Positions 37,204-49,427 of a stretch of DNA of 64,000 nucleotides are shown here, one piece after another. The position numbers and the translations under genes are program-made. Within the stretch, counting starts at the first letter, position 1. Each line of letters starts with the position of its first letter. The stretch covers positions 248,001 to 312,000 of the forward strand of contig NC_071671.1 of the NCBI RefSeq assembly GCF_028554725.1. Reading direction: 5' to 3'. This stretch comes from Zeugodacus cucurbitae (taxonomy: Eukaryota > Arthropoda > Insecta > Diptera > Tephritidae). The notes beneath the pieces were generated by a model. That model was not told where the DNA came from, made no database searches, and saw only the letters and a program-made list of their open reading frames with translations.

Positions 37204-40166
37204 ATGTCTAATGCAAACTACGAATTCGATATTAAATATGGTATATTAAATTCAAGGACTCCAAGGCATTCGCTTATTTCAGCCCGGTACAAGCAGTTAA
37301 GCTCGACATATTAAGTATAATAATTACTAAGACAGAAAATTTTTAATTTTAAACTCTTTAGAAGTTTTGCCTACTTCGTGTTACGCTACAGACTTCCACA
37401 TAATTTAGCAGAAATCATCTTTAATTTATCGGAGAATTTGGATGTTTTAATATCACAATACGGCGAGGTACGTAAACTCATATTAGAGAGAATTCAAGTA
37501 TAAACATTTAAGTTTTTAAAAACCTTTTAACTTATAAAACTTAGGAATCTCGGGTGGACTTTGCTAAGGTAATTTATAGAATAAGTCAGCTAAAATACCG
37601 ATTGGAACATGATGGACCCTTTCATCAGTTTTCTGGTGCTGGTAAATATAATAAAACGTTTGTTAAAAAGAAAACTTTTTTAAATCATCCAAATATAGAG
37701 CCTGATAGAGACTTTTGGAACAACTTTCTGTTGAATCTTGAAGAAGGACAAACCACTTTCTTTAGTACATGCTTTCTTTATGCCGAATGTTATGTTTTCC
37801 GACGTTTGATATGCTATTTAGAAAACACCCAAACTTTAAAAACATTCGACTACTATATTACGAAAAAACATAAATCTCTAATAGCATTTCTGTCGACAAT
37901 TGAAATCATACTATTTGGAATACGTACCGTGCAGACTTCTGATGATGTATTACGGTTCCTCTTAAGGGTAATTAATAAACTCGTTTGATGAAATATAGTG
38001 GTTGAATTCTGGAAATAAACCACAATCTAACCACAACTAACCATTAACTTAACAATTTTCACAGCTTAATCTTTGGGGTAACCAATGCGATATATCTGCT
38101 GACACAGAAAAATACAACATAAAACGTAAGGGTCCTTTCGAGCACTTACGAGCTTACGAGAAGAATATAATAATTGATAGTACGACTTCGGTTATCAACT
38201 CTTTTAAATCGGCGGATCATACTAAACCCGTCCAAGTCGATTTTATTTGCGACAACGCGGGTTATGAATTGGTTGTTGACTTCATACTAGCTCATTATTT
38301 GCTGGAATCGAAACTGGTAGACAAAGTTCGTTTTCACATGAAAGCAGTTCCTTGGTTTGTAACGGATGCAACAGCAACAGATTTTCATTGGACACTTCAA
38401 CAATTAAAAAAACAAGCTGGGCGTTGCACACAGGAGTATGCCAGGATATGGCTCCAAAACTTGAGTGATGGTAAATTTGAAGTTGCGGAGGCTGATTATT
38501 TTTGGACAAGTCCCTATGAATTTTATAGGTACGGCAGCAGTATACATTCAAACACATATATAACAAGCAAGGAGGGGCTAAGTTCGGGTGCAACCGAACA
38601 TTTTATACTCTCGCAATTTATTTATTTAACTTAATTATAATATTATATAATACACAATTTGACCCACATATTCGTCAAATATATTGTATAAAATCCATTG
38701 AAAGTTGGAATCCCTAATATTAGGTTAGAAGCACCGAGGTCTTCATGTTCGATATATGGGGCCTTGAAAACCTATGGTCCGATTTTGGCGATTTTTAGAA
38801 TGGGGCTGCCACACTATAAACGTAGTATTTGTGCAAAGTTCTGCACCGATATCTTCACTAGTGCTTTCTTTATATATTGTAAAGTAAACGGAAGTAAGCG
38901 TGGTTGTGAAGCGATTTGGCCTATTTTCACAACATATCATTGGGAGGTAAGGAAACTATTACAAACCAAGTTTCATTGAAATTGGTCGAGTAGTTCCTGA
39001 GATATGGTTTTTGACCCATAAGTGAGCGACGCCATGCCCATTTTCCATTTTGTAAAAAAATCTGAGTGCAGCTTCCATCTGCCATTTATTGTGTGAAATT
39101 TAGTGTTTCTGACGTTTTTCGTTAGTGAGTTAACCCACTTTTAGTAGTTTTCAACCTAACCTTTGTATGGGAGGTGGGCGTGGTTATTATCCGATTTCTT
39201 TCATTTTTGGACTGTATTAAGAAGTGGCTAAAAGAAACGACTGTAGTTTGGTTTATATAGCTTCATTGGTTTGCGAGATATATACAAATAACCGATTTGG
39301 GTGCGGAGACACGCCCACTTCCCCAAAGAAATTACATGCAAATATGCCCCTTCCTAGTGCGATCCTTTGTATTATTTATTTGTATAACTTTATTTATGGC
39401 TTAGTTATGACACTTTATGTATTTTTGGTTTTCGCCATTTTGTGGACGATTTTGCCCATTTTCGAAAGCAACCCACTCACGGCCCCAAGGAACATGTGTT
39501 TCAAGTTTCATTAAGATATCTCAATTTTTCTCAAGTTATCGCTAGCACGGACGGACGGACAGACATCCGGAATTCAACTCCACTCATCATCCTGATCATT
39601 TATATATATGTTACCCCATATCCAACTCTTTTATTTCTTGGTGACACAAACAGCCGTTATGTGAACAAAACTATAATACTCTGTGCAACATGTTGCGAGA
39701 GTATAAATACATATATATCATATGTACATAATTATATACAAACTATATATTTTCCCTTAGAATGCGGGATGTGCGTCCAGATTTATACAAACAACTTACT
39801 GAAGCTCATATGATAATTATTAAAGGTGACTGTAACTACAGAAAATTAATAGGTGATTTTCGATGGGATGCTTCGGAACCGTTCATAACTTGTATTCGGG
39901 GTAGAAATAGTTTATATTTACACCATGAATGGACTAAATAGTTTAACTAATATATTCTCATTAAAGGGTTTCAGCCAGCTAATATATGTAGTTTACGAAT
40001 AGTAAAGACTGAAATTATTTGTGGTATGAGTCCAGGTAAAAATGAAGACTTGGCAAAAAAGAACAAAGACTGGATGCTTAGTGGTGAATATGGCACCATA
40101 CAGTTTATAGAAAAGAACTACTGTGGTTGCCCAAATACCACATTAAACTCAGTAGAACATATATGA
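37204..40166 (+). CDS. ARMT1/DUF89-family protein, tandem copy 3 (divergent)
   Basis: Exons: 37204-37295, 37362-37467, 37545-37641, 37699-37967, 38065-38528, 39761-39900, 39967-40166; 455 residues. Exon lengths equal copy 1 in exons 2-7 and copy 2 in exon 1. The metal-site motifs remain (CDNAGYELVVDFILAHYL, IKGDCNYRKLIGDFRW), but other positions differ from copies 1 and 2: RIVKTEIICGM in place of RTVKADLICGL, Cys in the GDxNYR loop, and a C-terminal NYCGCPNTTLNS extension. Intron 5 (38529-39760) is enlarged by copy C of the dispersed element, starting only about 35 bp after the donor. All junctions keep phase, so I read it as an intact, faster-evolving paralogue. Confidence 0.87.
38563..39709 (+). 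mobile_element. Dispersed 1-kb element, copy C
   Basis: Starts AACAAGCAAGGAGGGGCTAAG and ends TTGCGAGAGTATAAA, the mirror of TTTATACTCTCGCAA near its start. It shares the GTTAGTGAGTTAACCCACTT and CTTTGTATGGGAGGTGGGCG blocks with copies A and B. Open frames at 38698-38979 and 39224-39514 lie in the element, are not conserved in copy B, and are not genes. Confidence 0.78.
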
Positions 40167-40825
40167 ACTAATATTTATTACATGTACATTATAATTAATT
40201 TTTACTATAATTTGTTGGTATTATATCCCTATAAGTCAAGGAAAACAAAATTGTATCAAAAAGTAATTTATAAATATTTAATACAAATCTATTTAAAATA
40301 AATGTTCCTGATCCACAACCACTGTGACGTAATTTGAAATAATTTTCGAAGTAATTCATAGGACGTAAATAATTTTCAAATTATCTTCCGATTTTTATTT
40401 AACTGATTAATCACAAGCATGATTTCTTAAAATGTTAAAACCATTCATAACAAAAGATCTTTCTCATTATTATCTTATAATTGTATACATATGTTTTGAT
40501 ATTCTCGGCTACGTTACTATATGTATTCGTATGTGAACAAAACGTTGTATGGATATATGTGTTTCTTTATTTTTATTGCGTATTATACATCCGTATGTAT
40601 AATTAATTGCGGTTCTTTTTGGAACAGCAAAATTCGGCAACAATTAATCAAAAAATTAATAATTAACAAATTAAAATAAAAGAATAGCAGTGATGTTTTT
40701 TGATTTCAACCAATCCAAATAAGTAGGAAAAAATACATGTATTTCGTAGATCCACTGGTTATTAGGTAAGCATTTAATTGTTTTCATTCTACCACCAGAT
40801 AACTATTATCTTTCAGTGTAAATTA
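40167..40825. other. Convergent spacer between ARMT1-like copy 3 and Smurf
   Basis: AT-rich 3' flanks of two converging genes; a TTTATT on the plus strand near 40566 could serve as the Smurf polyadenylation signal. Nothing else seen. Confidence 0.5.
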
Positions 40826-43800
40826 TTATTCTACAGCAAATCCACAAGTTTCTTCCACAGCCTGCGTCAACTTATCGTACAGTAATTGGTAATTTTCATA
40901 AGGCGGTAAATCAATACGATTGAAACATGTATGTGCCTTTGGCAAGTTTTGAGTGGGCACATCTGTAGTTAGGTGTATTGTGAATAACCGTGGTCCAACC
41001 GCTCCAGTTGAACCTTGCAATGCTCGAAAACCTTGTAAGGGCACCCTTGATGAACCAGTTACAAATTGCAAAAGACGTGCGCGCATTTCAGAAGAATAGG
41101 ATTCCACCACCTCAATGATACCAAAAAAATTAAAATATATCAATTAACCAATTAATTATTAGAAAACATCATTAACCCCTACCTGCCAGAACCATATCAC
41201 TTGTTGCGTTTCTGGAGTACAGTGTTTCAGTCTTGTATTGATGCGCCAGTCATTAACATCAATGCTAGAAATTCCACCAATTACTAATTCTAACTCACGC
41301 TCGTCAAAAGGTCTCAAAAGCTGAGCTGGAATAAGTTCACAAAAACCTGCCACATAAAACGAAAAATCTCATAAATATGTATATTGGAATAATAATAAGT
41401 AGCTATTAACCTTTTTGTAACGCCAGAAATTGTTGCTCAATACCTCGCATGAATCGGTAATTTACGTAAAGTTTAACATATTCGCGCTTATTATCCTCAG
41501 TTACTGATATCGAAGCACCTGATGGCTTTAATTCATGAACTACCAATGCACCAAAACTATTGTTCTCAACACTAAATGTAGAGTCTATAATTCCCGTTAT
41601 ATTATTCTCACTAAAAATAGACTTGTTGTTAATTTTGGAATTGCATATACTTAAATAGCTTACAGCATCCAAGTAAGACTACGATGCAACTCTGGATCAA
41701 CTCCTTCTATATCATTTAAAGTTATCGGTTTATTAAGAAGTTGTTTATAAAAGGGTGTTGTAAAGCCACCATCTAAACAGTGTCCATGAAATACCGCTAT
41801 TCCGAGAATGCGGCCGACAAAGTGAAAATACGACAAGTGGTCTGGATTAACACCTAAAACATACACATTAGATGATATTAGTAAACATTATTTTAAATAT
41901 TCACTGTGTTAATATGTTAATAATAATTTCAATAAATTCCTTAATAAATGTAAAAAAAAAATACGGCATTACTTACCAGAGTCCGGATTAATTTGCAACG
42001 TATAGTGATCATCACGTGAATATTGAAACAATCCATATTGAGGATTGAGCATTTCACGCGACAATAAATGAAGCCATTCGCGTGCAACACCGCCGTAATC
42101 AAGGCCTTCTTCTCCTTTGAATTTTACCATTAAACGTTTACGCATGTCCTTAGGTCGCATTTTCATTATCAGTCTGTAACTCTCTTCAAATATTTCGTTA
42201 CGTGACACTTCTAGACGACAGTGACCAGACTGTGGTTGCAGTGTCTGCAAGTCAGTGCGCAGAGCGCGCATTTTACTAACTAAATCCCGCCGATATTTGG
42301 GTAGCAGCTCAGAACCTTCTAAAAGACCTTGCGGCAGATCTGCGGGTGGTGTACTTGTATTATTAACAATACGATGGGACGTACCACTATTACTACTTGC
42401 TGAACCGCTATTCCCACTTGACAGCGGATGAGAGGGTGCTGGAGAAAGTTGCTGCACGATACTACCATTACCCGTAGAAACCAGAGAATTCGCTGCTCCA
42501 GTGGAACAATTACCTGTATTAGATAAAGCGCCACGCCGTATCATTTGAAGAATATTGCAATTAAATCGGGGATCAGTAAACTGAGTTGTCCGATTATTGT
42601 GATCGACAAAGTAAACTCTGCCAGAAGCGGTTTTCCGTTGCTCCCAACCACTGGGCAGTGGCCCGATTGCATCAAGTGTTAGATGTTGCGTTTCAAAATC
42701 GCGAGGTATACGTGGATCATGCCACGTAGATACACCAGTAGGAGTGTGGAAAAAGTATACTTGACCTTGTTGTGTTGTTCGCATCTCATAGCCTGTTGGA
42801 AGGTCCATAAATGGACGTGCTGTTGGATTTGTACCGCTAGTATTACAAATAGCATATCGTTGGCCACCACCACCACTGTTGCTGGAAGCGCGCGTGCTTC
42901 GCGATGAACGGCGACGTGGTGGCTCTTCAGTTCCTCTCGAAGAACGTCGCTGTGAACGTTGATTACAAGCAGTTGTTCCTGAACCACCAGTATTTGAAGG
43001 ACATGGTACACTAACATTACGTGTGTCTCTTTCACGCTCTCTATCACGATCATGTTCTCTTTCCCGATTATTGCCATTTGCCGTTGTGGAACATGACGGC
43101 TTTGAAATTTGTGAGTTCGAATTTGCATTGGGACTTTGACTCATAATTGAGCCACTAACACCGCTGGCAGTTACGGTATTGCCATTTCCTGAGATCGGAC
43201 TCAGTAATATACTAGCAGTTGTAGACGAAGATATATGATCATTTTTTTCGGCATTCCATCCATTAATATGCGACTGAGTTGCATTCGATCCATTTGTACT
43301 ACCAGCATTACCGTTTGTCTTTGTCAATATGATAAAAAATCCAATAGTATCAAATAAAAAAGGGTGAGATATTTCTAAAATTACCTGATTTTGATTATTC
43401 GGACGTTGTGGCGTACATAATAACAGTGATCCGTCGCTTGATTCTGATGCAATCTGCTCATTAAAATAAGGTCCCGCTTGCTGACCATTTGAAATTGTTG
43501 CTAGCTTCCTTCCGTGACTATTGTTGCTTACTTCTCCATTTGAAATGGTACCCGAAGTAACCGTAACAGAAGCGGTGGTAGCTGTTGTCGCAGTTGTTAC
43601 AACCGCTGGTGTATCAGTCGTGGAAACAGTTGTTGAAGCTTTAAAATCACTTACGCGCATCTGCGCAGCTGCTTGTGTAGTAGCACCAATCGAATTTTGA
43701 TTTTCATTATTGCCACGTATCTGCTGATTATGTTTTCTTATATTATTATCCACACACTTTGGACTACAATTCTCCTTGCCTATTTGGACATTGACATTTG

Positions 43801-45493
43801 CATTGATATTATTCATAATACTACTGCAACCCATGTTCGAACATGGGAGCACTTCCGTCGAATGACGCCTTTCGTCAGCTGCTTCGGCTGCATTTCTTTC
43901 AGAACTACAGCTATTTTCTCCGCTAAGAAGATTTGTACAAGTGTTCGAACGTGTTGGTCCGGCGGGATGCCTTACATTGGTTCCTTCAATATTTTGGACC
44001 CTTGTGCGCTGACGGTAACGAGCACTGGGCCGATCCCACTGCGTTGATTTCGTGGTATGATTTACATAATATACACGGCCATTACCAGCTCGGCGCTCTT
44101 CCCAACCTTCTGGTAAATTATCTTCAGACGAATCATCTTCCGATGGGCCACGAACATCTCCACTGGGACCCACCACCGCCAAAGGGTTACCACCACATGG
44201 ACCATCTTTTGACAATAAGGCAATTATAATTTGTCCACGCACCATATCATCATCCTCAGGAGAGAGTTTACCCAAATTTAAACGTGTAACTAAAAAAGCA
44301 TATATACATAAATATATATATACATATATTCAAATTTATAAAAGAAATATTGACGTACATCCCATTCCTTTTAACTTCTGTATTGAATCTGCAGGTATGC
44401 GTACACAACCAAGGAATCCGCTAGCTTTATGTATTTTCCGGTGATTCCAGACTGTAATAGTAACAGCATCGTTACTCCCAATAAAAAGGTCGTAGTGTGC
44501 ATTCCATTTAGGATCTAAAGTTGACTTGCTAACATCCGTAGTATATGTCTGTGCTGTACCATCGACCAGTACTTTAGCGCATGGGTCTGGAAGTCCTAAA
44601 GAAGAAAAAAAATTAAATATAACCAAACGTATTTAAAATTCGAGTTCGAGCCTTTGGAGTTGAACCACCACCACCACAACCTATGGCAAGTTGCCTCGTG
44701 AAATTAAATAGACCCATCTGAAATTATTTTATGTTCAACCTACTAATTAAGACTAGACCCTGAAATAGCCAACATATGTCCTGTATCCAAAGAGTCTCCA
44801 CATGTTATACATACCCAGTGAAACCTACTAATCTTATATCTTATGAATTAAATTTCCCTATCGTCAAAGTAATAACCTTCTGAAAGTAAACAAATGCTAT
44901 TAATTTTTAAAGTCCAAAGTATAAAAGCAACAATTAGCAAAGATTGTTATATATGAACAAATACGAGATATGTAAAGCCTGAAGTTATCAATTATTATCC
45001 ATTAGATATTATTGGCTACTCCCAATGGGACACGTCTTCGCATAATTGTTTTAATATTGATTGAACCGAGGATGTTTGCTTAAGGCGTCTAATAGCCATG
45101 CTTCCATTCTCATCTTTAAAAATATTATATTTAGATATTTCTGTATTTCAGAACTACTAATAAACTAAGGAGATTTAAGGCGTCGGCAGTAACAATCAAA
45201 GAATCGAAATAAAATCTTTTCAAAATATCAACAGATTTATAACCAGAACAAATTATACATAGATAAATTATGGTAAATTTAGAAAAAATACTAAGATACC
45301 GCAATAACTGAAATTATTAATACTTACTAAATAAATCCTTGCGAGCCAAGTTACGTGCACATAATACTGAAATTAAAAATTATACAATTGTGAATTCTAA
45401 TCCAGTCAATGAAATTATTTAATATTTTTAAAACTTACTCGTTATTCGCACTTTGAGTGCTCCATTACGGCGAGGATAATCTAATTTATTCAT
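40826..45493 (-). CDS. Smurf: Smurf, C2-WW-HECT E3 ubiquitin ligase
   Basis: Ubiquitin ligase that dampens BMP/Dpp signalling by targeting Mad and receptors. Exons in order: 45493-45439, 45366-45328, 44595-44359, 44289-41977, 41853-41664, 41610-41411, 41346-41183, 41110-40826. The first three encode the C2 domain (KVRITILCARNLARKDLFRL, LDPKWNAHYDLFIG, GFLGCVRIP). Exon 4 has three WW domains (LPEGWEERRAGNGRVYYVNH, LPTGYEMRTTQQGQVYFFH, LPSGWEQRKTASGRVYFVDH) separated by Ser/Asn/Thr-rich linkers, and begins the HECT domain, which ends at the catalytic Cys in KAHTCFNRIDLP, 33 residues from the C-terminus. Length 1160 residues, or 1138 if a 66-nt intron-like piece at 43319-43384 is removed. Complete gene; fly orthologues are about 1060 residues. 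Confidence 0.95.
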
Positions 45494-47840
45494 ATTCTGT
45501 GTTGGTAAAACTCTTCTCTTTTCGAAAGCAATGCGAACTTCAAATTATATTATAGGACACAATATTCATACGTTCTATGTAATGTAATTTATGTAGATAT
45601 GAACCGAAACTACTATAATGAAAAAAACTAAGAAAATAAATCTTTATGTTTTTGAAACATTTCCATTTGCAATATAAACAGTAAAAATAACAAATTATTG
45701 AATCCCTGAAACGCTTCTGTTAGTCAAATATAAGTTTAGGTACAAATATACCCAAAGGACCTTTAAATGTGTGAGCTCGTTCCGCACATAAATTTATTAT
45801 TACTTTTAGGAATTTTTTCGCGCTATAATTTGTTTAAAGAAGAACTAATTGTAAAGTATTATAGCAATATCAAACTGAAGCCAAATTTTTTATTTAACTC
45901 CATATTAGCAACTCACTTTTGTCCTAATTATCAACTAAGATAATTAATGACCATTTTTTTTCAATAAGTCTTAAATTGCAAATAAAAATGTTTTTACTTG
46001 TGGTAAAATTAAAAATTGAAAAAAAAAAATTTATAGAGGTATTACTGACGACTTAAAAATACCTTGTCAAAAATAAAAATTGCCAGAATTATATATTGCT
46101 TCTTCCAGAAAAATTGTATATACATAGAAAAATACTTAAATCAAAAGAAACCTGAACGGGAGTTAACAAACAATGCCATCAACGAAAGAGTAGAATGGAA
46201 TGCTGCTGGAATGAATAAAGAAATCTTGTACCACGGAATTATTAAAATATTGTGCCCTTGGATACAACAAATTATTTGCAAAATATTTAATAAGGCACAA
46301 AGCTTCGATATAAATCCCATGGAATTTGAGGAAATACTAAAGGATAGAATAAAGTTCACCAGAACGTGTGAAGTATTAAAGTATTAGACAAATGAATAAT
46401 CGCTCCATTATTTCCAATTTCAAAATATGACAAAATTTTATGAGTTAAATCTGTAAATGTAAGTATCTAAATAACATTTTTCTGATTTTCTGGGTCAGAA
46501 TTATATTTATTCTATATTAATTAAATATAAAATACTTAAGCGAACATTCACAAATTAACTTGGCTTTCTTACAGTCGTAGCTATAATTATTGCTAATCAT
46601 TAATTTGCCATTTATTTTAATTGTCTTACTTTAATTTATTGGCATGAGGAAAACTGGCGCGAATGAAAAAATTTAAATAAATTATGTTTGTGCCCTACAT
46701 ACTATAATATGATTATAACTAAACTATTTTAATAATACTTTCTGCATATGCATCTGGGTATCTGTTTTAAACTACCATATGTGTAATCAATTTACTCATA
46801 GACGTGATTTGTTTCATCTTAACAATGCGATGTTATTAGGCATATGTATATTTTCTGACAAGGAGGATACAATTATCAAATGATCACTTAACCGAATTTA
46901 CGTTTATATCTACAAACATACCGATTATATGTATATGTATTAATGAGAATTTATATACTAATGTATATAAACAATTTGTCTTATTTTTCATGTGCCCAAA
47001 TATTACAAGTAAAATTATGTGTAAGCACTTCATTATCTGGCATTTCGAACCAAATCTTCACTCAAGCATATCCAATGCATTAAAATATTAAAGAGTTATT
47101 TGATTACTTTTTACAATTGATACCATAACTTTTCACTGTGATTCCATCGCGTATGTGTGTGTGCATTTGTGAGTTCTACCCATTCGATTCCATATATTTG
47201 TGCTTTTTAGTTTAACTATTATTATAACTTTTAAGTTTTGAAGGCAATAATAGATTTTTTTAAATCCCCGCGACCAAAATTTAAATAACTTCTTTACTAC
47301 AAATTTAATTACTACTTATTAGAGCAAGTGCAAAATCTCGCAAAGTGGAAAACGCCATTTTTGTTGAGCAATTCCTTATCGTTCTTCCTTTATGCTATTA
47401 CTTTCGTGGTGAATACAAATGAATTTATTGTGAATGGAAGAAGAGAGAATGTCTGGTTAAAACATTAGGTGTGTGTCACATGTAAACTTCAAGGTTCATT
47501 ATTTTAATAACATCTTTAAAACAATATGTTTGTTATTAGTTCCAATCTTAAACTTAAATTTTAAAAATTCAAACGTATGAACACATCACATTCTCAATAC
47601 TGCTGTGAAATTATGTTTGAGTATTTATTTAGAATTTGTAGTCTATCAAACAAATATTTGTTAAAGAGGGATATATGTAGGAAACAGAGTTTCCTCATTT
47701 TTTCTATTTTATATTACACCAGATGGTATATTAAATGTACTTGTAGAATTTATATACTGACTTTTTGTTACTAACAATTGTGAATATATCCGCGATAGAG
47801 GAGGTTCGTCTACAACAGGAATAAGATAAATTGTCTAAAG
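45494..47840. other. Intergenic region between Smurf and RNASEH2C
   Basis: Smurf promoter side on the left, RNASEH2C promoter side on the right. One open frame (46064-46387) is listed separately. The remainder is AT-rich, with a (GT)n-like GTATGTGTGTGTGCAT at about 47152. Confidence 0.5.
46064..46387 (+). CDS. Hypothetical open frame, possible exon or broken gene
   Basis: An open stretch of 107 codons, starting at a TTG, with the first in-frame internal ATG near 46212. The text KPERELTNNAINERVEWNAAG ... PWIQQIICKIF ... EFEEILKDRIKFTRTCEVLKY looks more protein-like than neighbouring AT-rich frames. A splice acceptor (CTTCTTCCAG at about 46099) lies upstream, so it may be a terminal exon with its 5' part elsewhere. 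I do not recognise a family; it may also be chance. Confidence 0.25.
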   Translation: MSKIKIARIIYCFFQKNCIYIEKYLNQKKPERELTNNAINERVEWNAAGMNKEILYHGIIKILCPWIQQIICKIFNKAQSFDINPMEFEEILKDRIKFTRTCEVLKY

Positions 47841-48245
47841 ATGTCTATTTCTTTGAAAGTACATGGTGATATAAAAAGAAACAATTTAGAAGTACATTAT
47901 CTTCCTGCTAAAATAAATGGAGACGGAAGAACTGATGTATCAAATTATTTTAGTTCGTATACTCTTGTAGATCAAAGCAGTTTATTAGCAAATGCTATTC
48001 GAGGTTTCCCGCTAAATGGAGAAGTGGTTAAAGTACCAACAACTCATAATTCATATGTGTTACAAGAAACTGATCTTCCGAATAATAAGAAATTTCGTAA
48101 TATATACATAACTGGAACTTTCAACAATTTCTACTATTGGAATTATGATAAAATTCCCAGCAACGGAGATGCGTACAAGCAGGCTTTACATTTGCTCAAT
48201 ATATCCAAAGAGGTAGTTACTGAATCACATATAAAATTTTCATAA
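47841..48245 (+). CDS. RNASEH2C: Ribonuclease H2 subunit C
   Basis: Non-catalytic subunit of RNase H2, which removes ribonucleotides from DNA and RNA:DNA hybrids in the nucleus. Single exon of 134 residues, in the usual size range. Marks of the family: EVHYLPAKINGDG at the start, AIRGFPLNGEVVKVPTTHNSYVLQE (the RGR-like strand region), and FRNIYITGTFNNFYYWNYDKIP followed by an ALHLLNIS helix. ATG at 47841 is the first in frame. It faces icln tail to tail, 185 bp apart, with an AATAAA at 48372. Confidence 0.85.
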   Translation: MSISLKVHGDIKRNNLEVHYLPAKINGDGRTDVSNYFSSYTLVDQSSLLANAIRGFPLNGEVVKVPTTHNSYVLQETDLPNNKKFRNIYITGTFNNFYYWNYDKIPSNGDAYKQALHLLNISKEVVTESHIKFS

Positions 48246-48430
48246 AGTATAAATTTTGTATATTATAGTTCTCTGAATTAGTATCGGATACGGAAATTCA
48301 AAATGAAATGGATAAAAGAAGGAAAAATTCGAAAAAAAATCTTAATAAGGACTAACAATATAAACACATTTAATAAAAATTAGGTATTCGTTTTTTTTCT
48401 TAAAAAAAATGTTTTATTTACTGATCATGT

Positions 48431-49213
48431 CTACTCATCTGCATCTGCAAAACGTTCATCATTTAAATTTAAATTACGTATTCCTCCTTGTGCGTCTTCA
48501 GCGTCATCTATTTCATCATTTCCCACAAGTACTGGAACACTTTCAATACTATTCCCATCATCATCATCCATAAAATCACTTTCTTCAGAGAGACTATCAG
48601 CGGAATCTGGATGAAGGGCTTGACATTCCGTCATTGCTTGAAATATTATATCAACAGTATTCACGTCATCTGGTAGAATCCAACATTCAGTCAAATGGTC
48701 ATCAGTGTTATCGCCTTCATCATCAGTAACATTTCCCTCATCCACATCAATATTCCTTTCATCATCTAATTGTTGTTCCATATGCACAATCTCTCCATTT
48801 ATCTGCTGGGCTACTTCCGCGCCATTAACATTTCCATTCCTGCTTATATTGGGAGCCGACGCCCGTGTTTCCTTATCGTATACACCTCGCCATTCAAGAT
48901 TATGATCTAACATAAAGTATATACACTTGGATGGAATTGATGATATCCCATGTACGCTAATTTGTTTCCATGGTATAGAAATACCTTCACTCATATTTTC
49001 AGCCTGCCATCCAAAATAGCTAGTAAATACACATATACATAGTAGTTACTTATTATCCGTCAATTTACCGACTCTCATTACTTACTTTTGGCTTATATAT
49101 AATGTTCCTTTTCCCACAATTTTATCTCCAATTTTCAACTTGGTATTATTAGCTGTATAAATTAAACCATCTTCAGGTGGGTTTATATGAACTATTAAAG
49201 CCATAGCTTTCAT
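48431..49213 (-). CDS. icln: pICln, methylosome Sm-protein chaperone
   Basis: Binds Sm proteins in the PRMT5 methylosome and hands them to the SMN complex. Exons 49213-49086 and 49019-48431, phase 2 at the junction, 238 residues (235 if the second ATG at 49204 is used). The N-terminal PH-like domain shows GKGTLYISQ, YFGWQAENMSEGISIPWKQISVHGIS and CIYFMLDHNLEW. The C-terminal half is very acidic (DDEGDNTDDHLTE, ESDFMDDDDGNS), with TECWILPDDVNTVDIIFQAMTECQALHP, the acidic second half typical of the family. Divergent from Rtf1 with 690 bp between. Confidence 0.92.
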
Positions 49214-49238
49214 TTATTTCTGCCTAAAATTGAGTACC

Positions 49239-49427
49239 TTATAAATTTGCAATACCGGCATTTAGAAAATATTTGATGTCTACACATGCAATAGTTAATA
49301 CATCGAACATGTTAGCTGTGGTAAGGGCAGCATATTGGTTATGGTAGGCAATAATTATCAGAGAAATTATACTGACAATTACTACATACAATAAAATGAA
49401 AAGTTGGTTATTTGACTTTTTTTTCAT
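49239..49427 (-). CDS. Small open frame with one membrane segment, unproven
   Basis: 62 codons starting MKKKSNNQLFILLYVVIVSI, i.e. a basic start followed by a hydrophobic stretch of about 20 residues, ending 26 bp before the icln start codon on the same strand. It could be an upstream open frame of the icln transcript or a separate micropeptide. AT-rich composition alone can produce such frames. Confidence 0.2.
   Translation of the reverse strand: MKKKSNNQLFILLYVVIVSIISLIIIAYHNQYAALTTANMFDVLTIACVDIKYFLNAGIANL

Noticed and set aside
38698..39813. Three open frames within intron 5 of ARMT1-like copy 3
   Set aside because: They lie in the dispersed element and are not conserved in its other copies.
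37204..40166. Copy 3 of the ARMT1-like cluster as a pseudogene
   Set aside because: All seven exons are open, phases match and metal ligands are intact.
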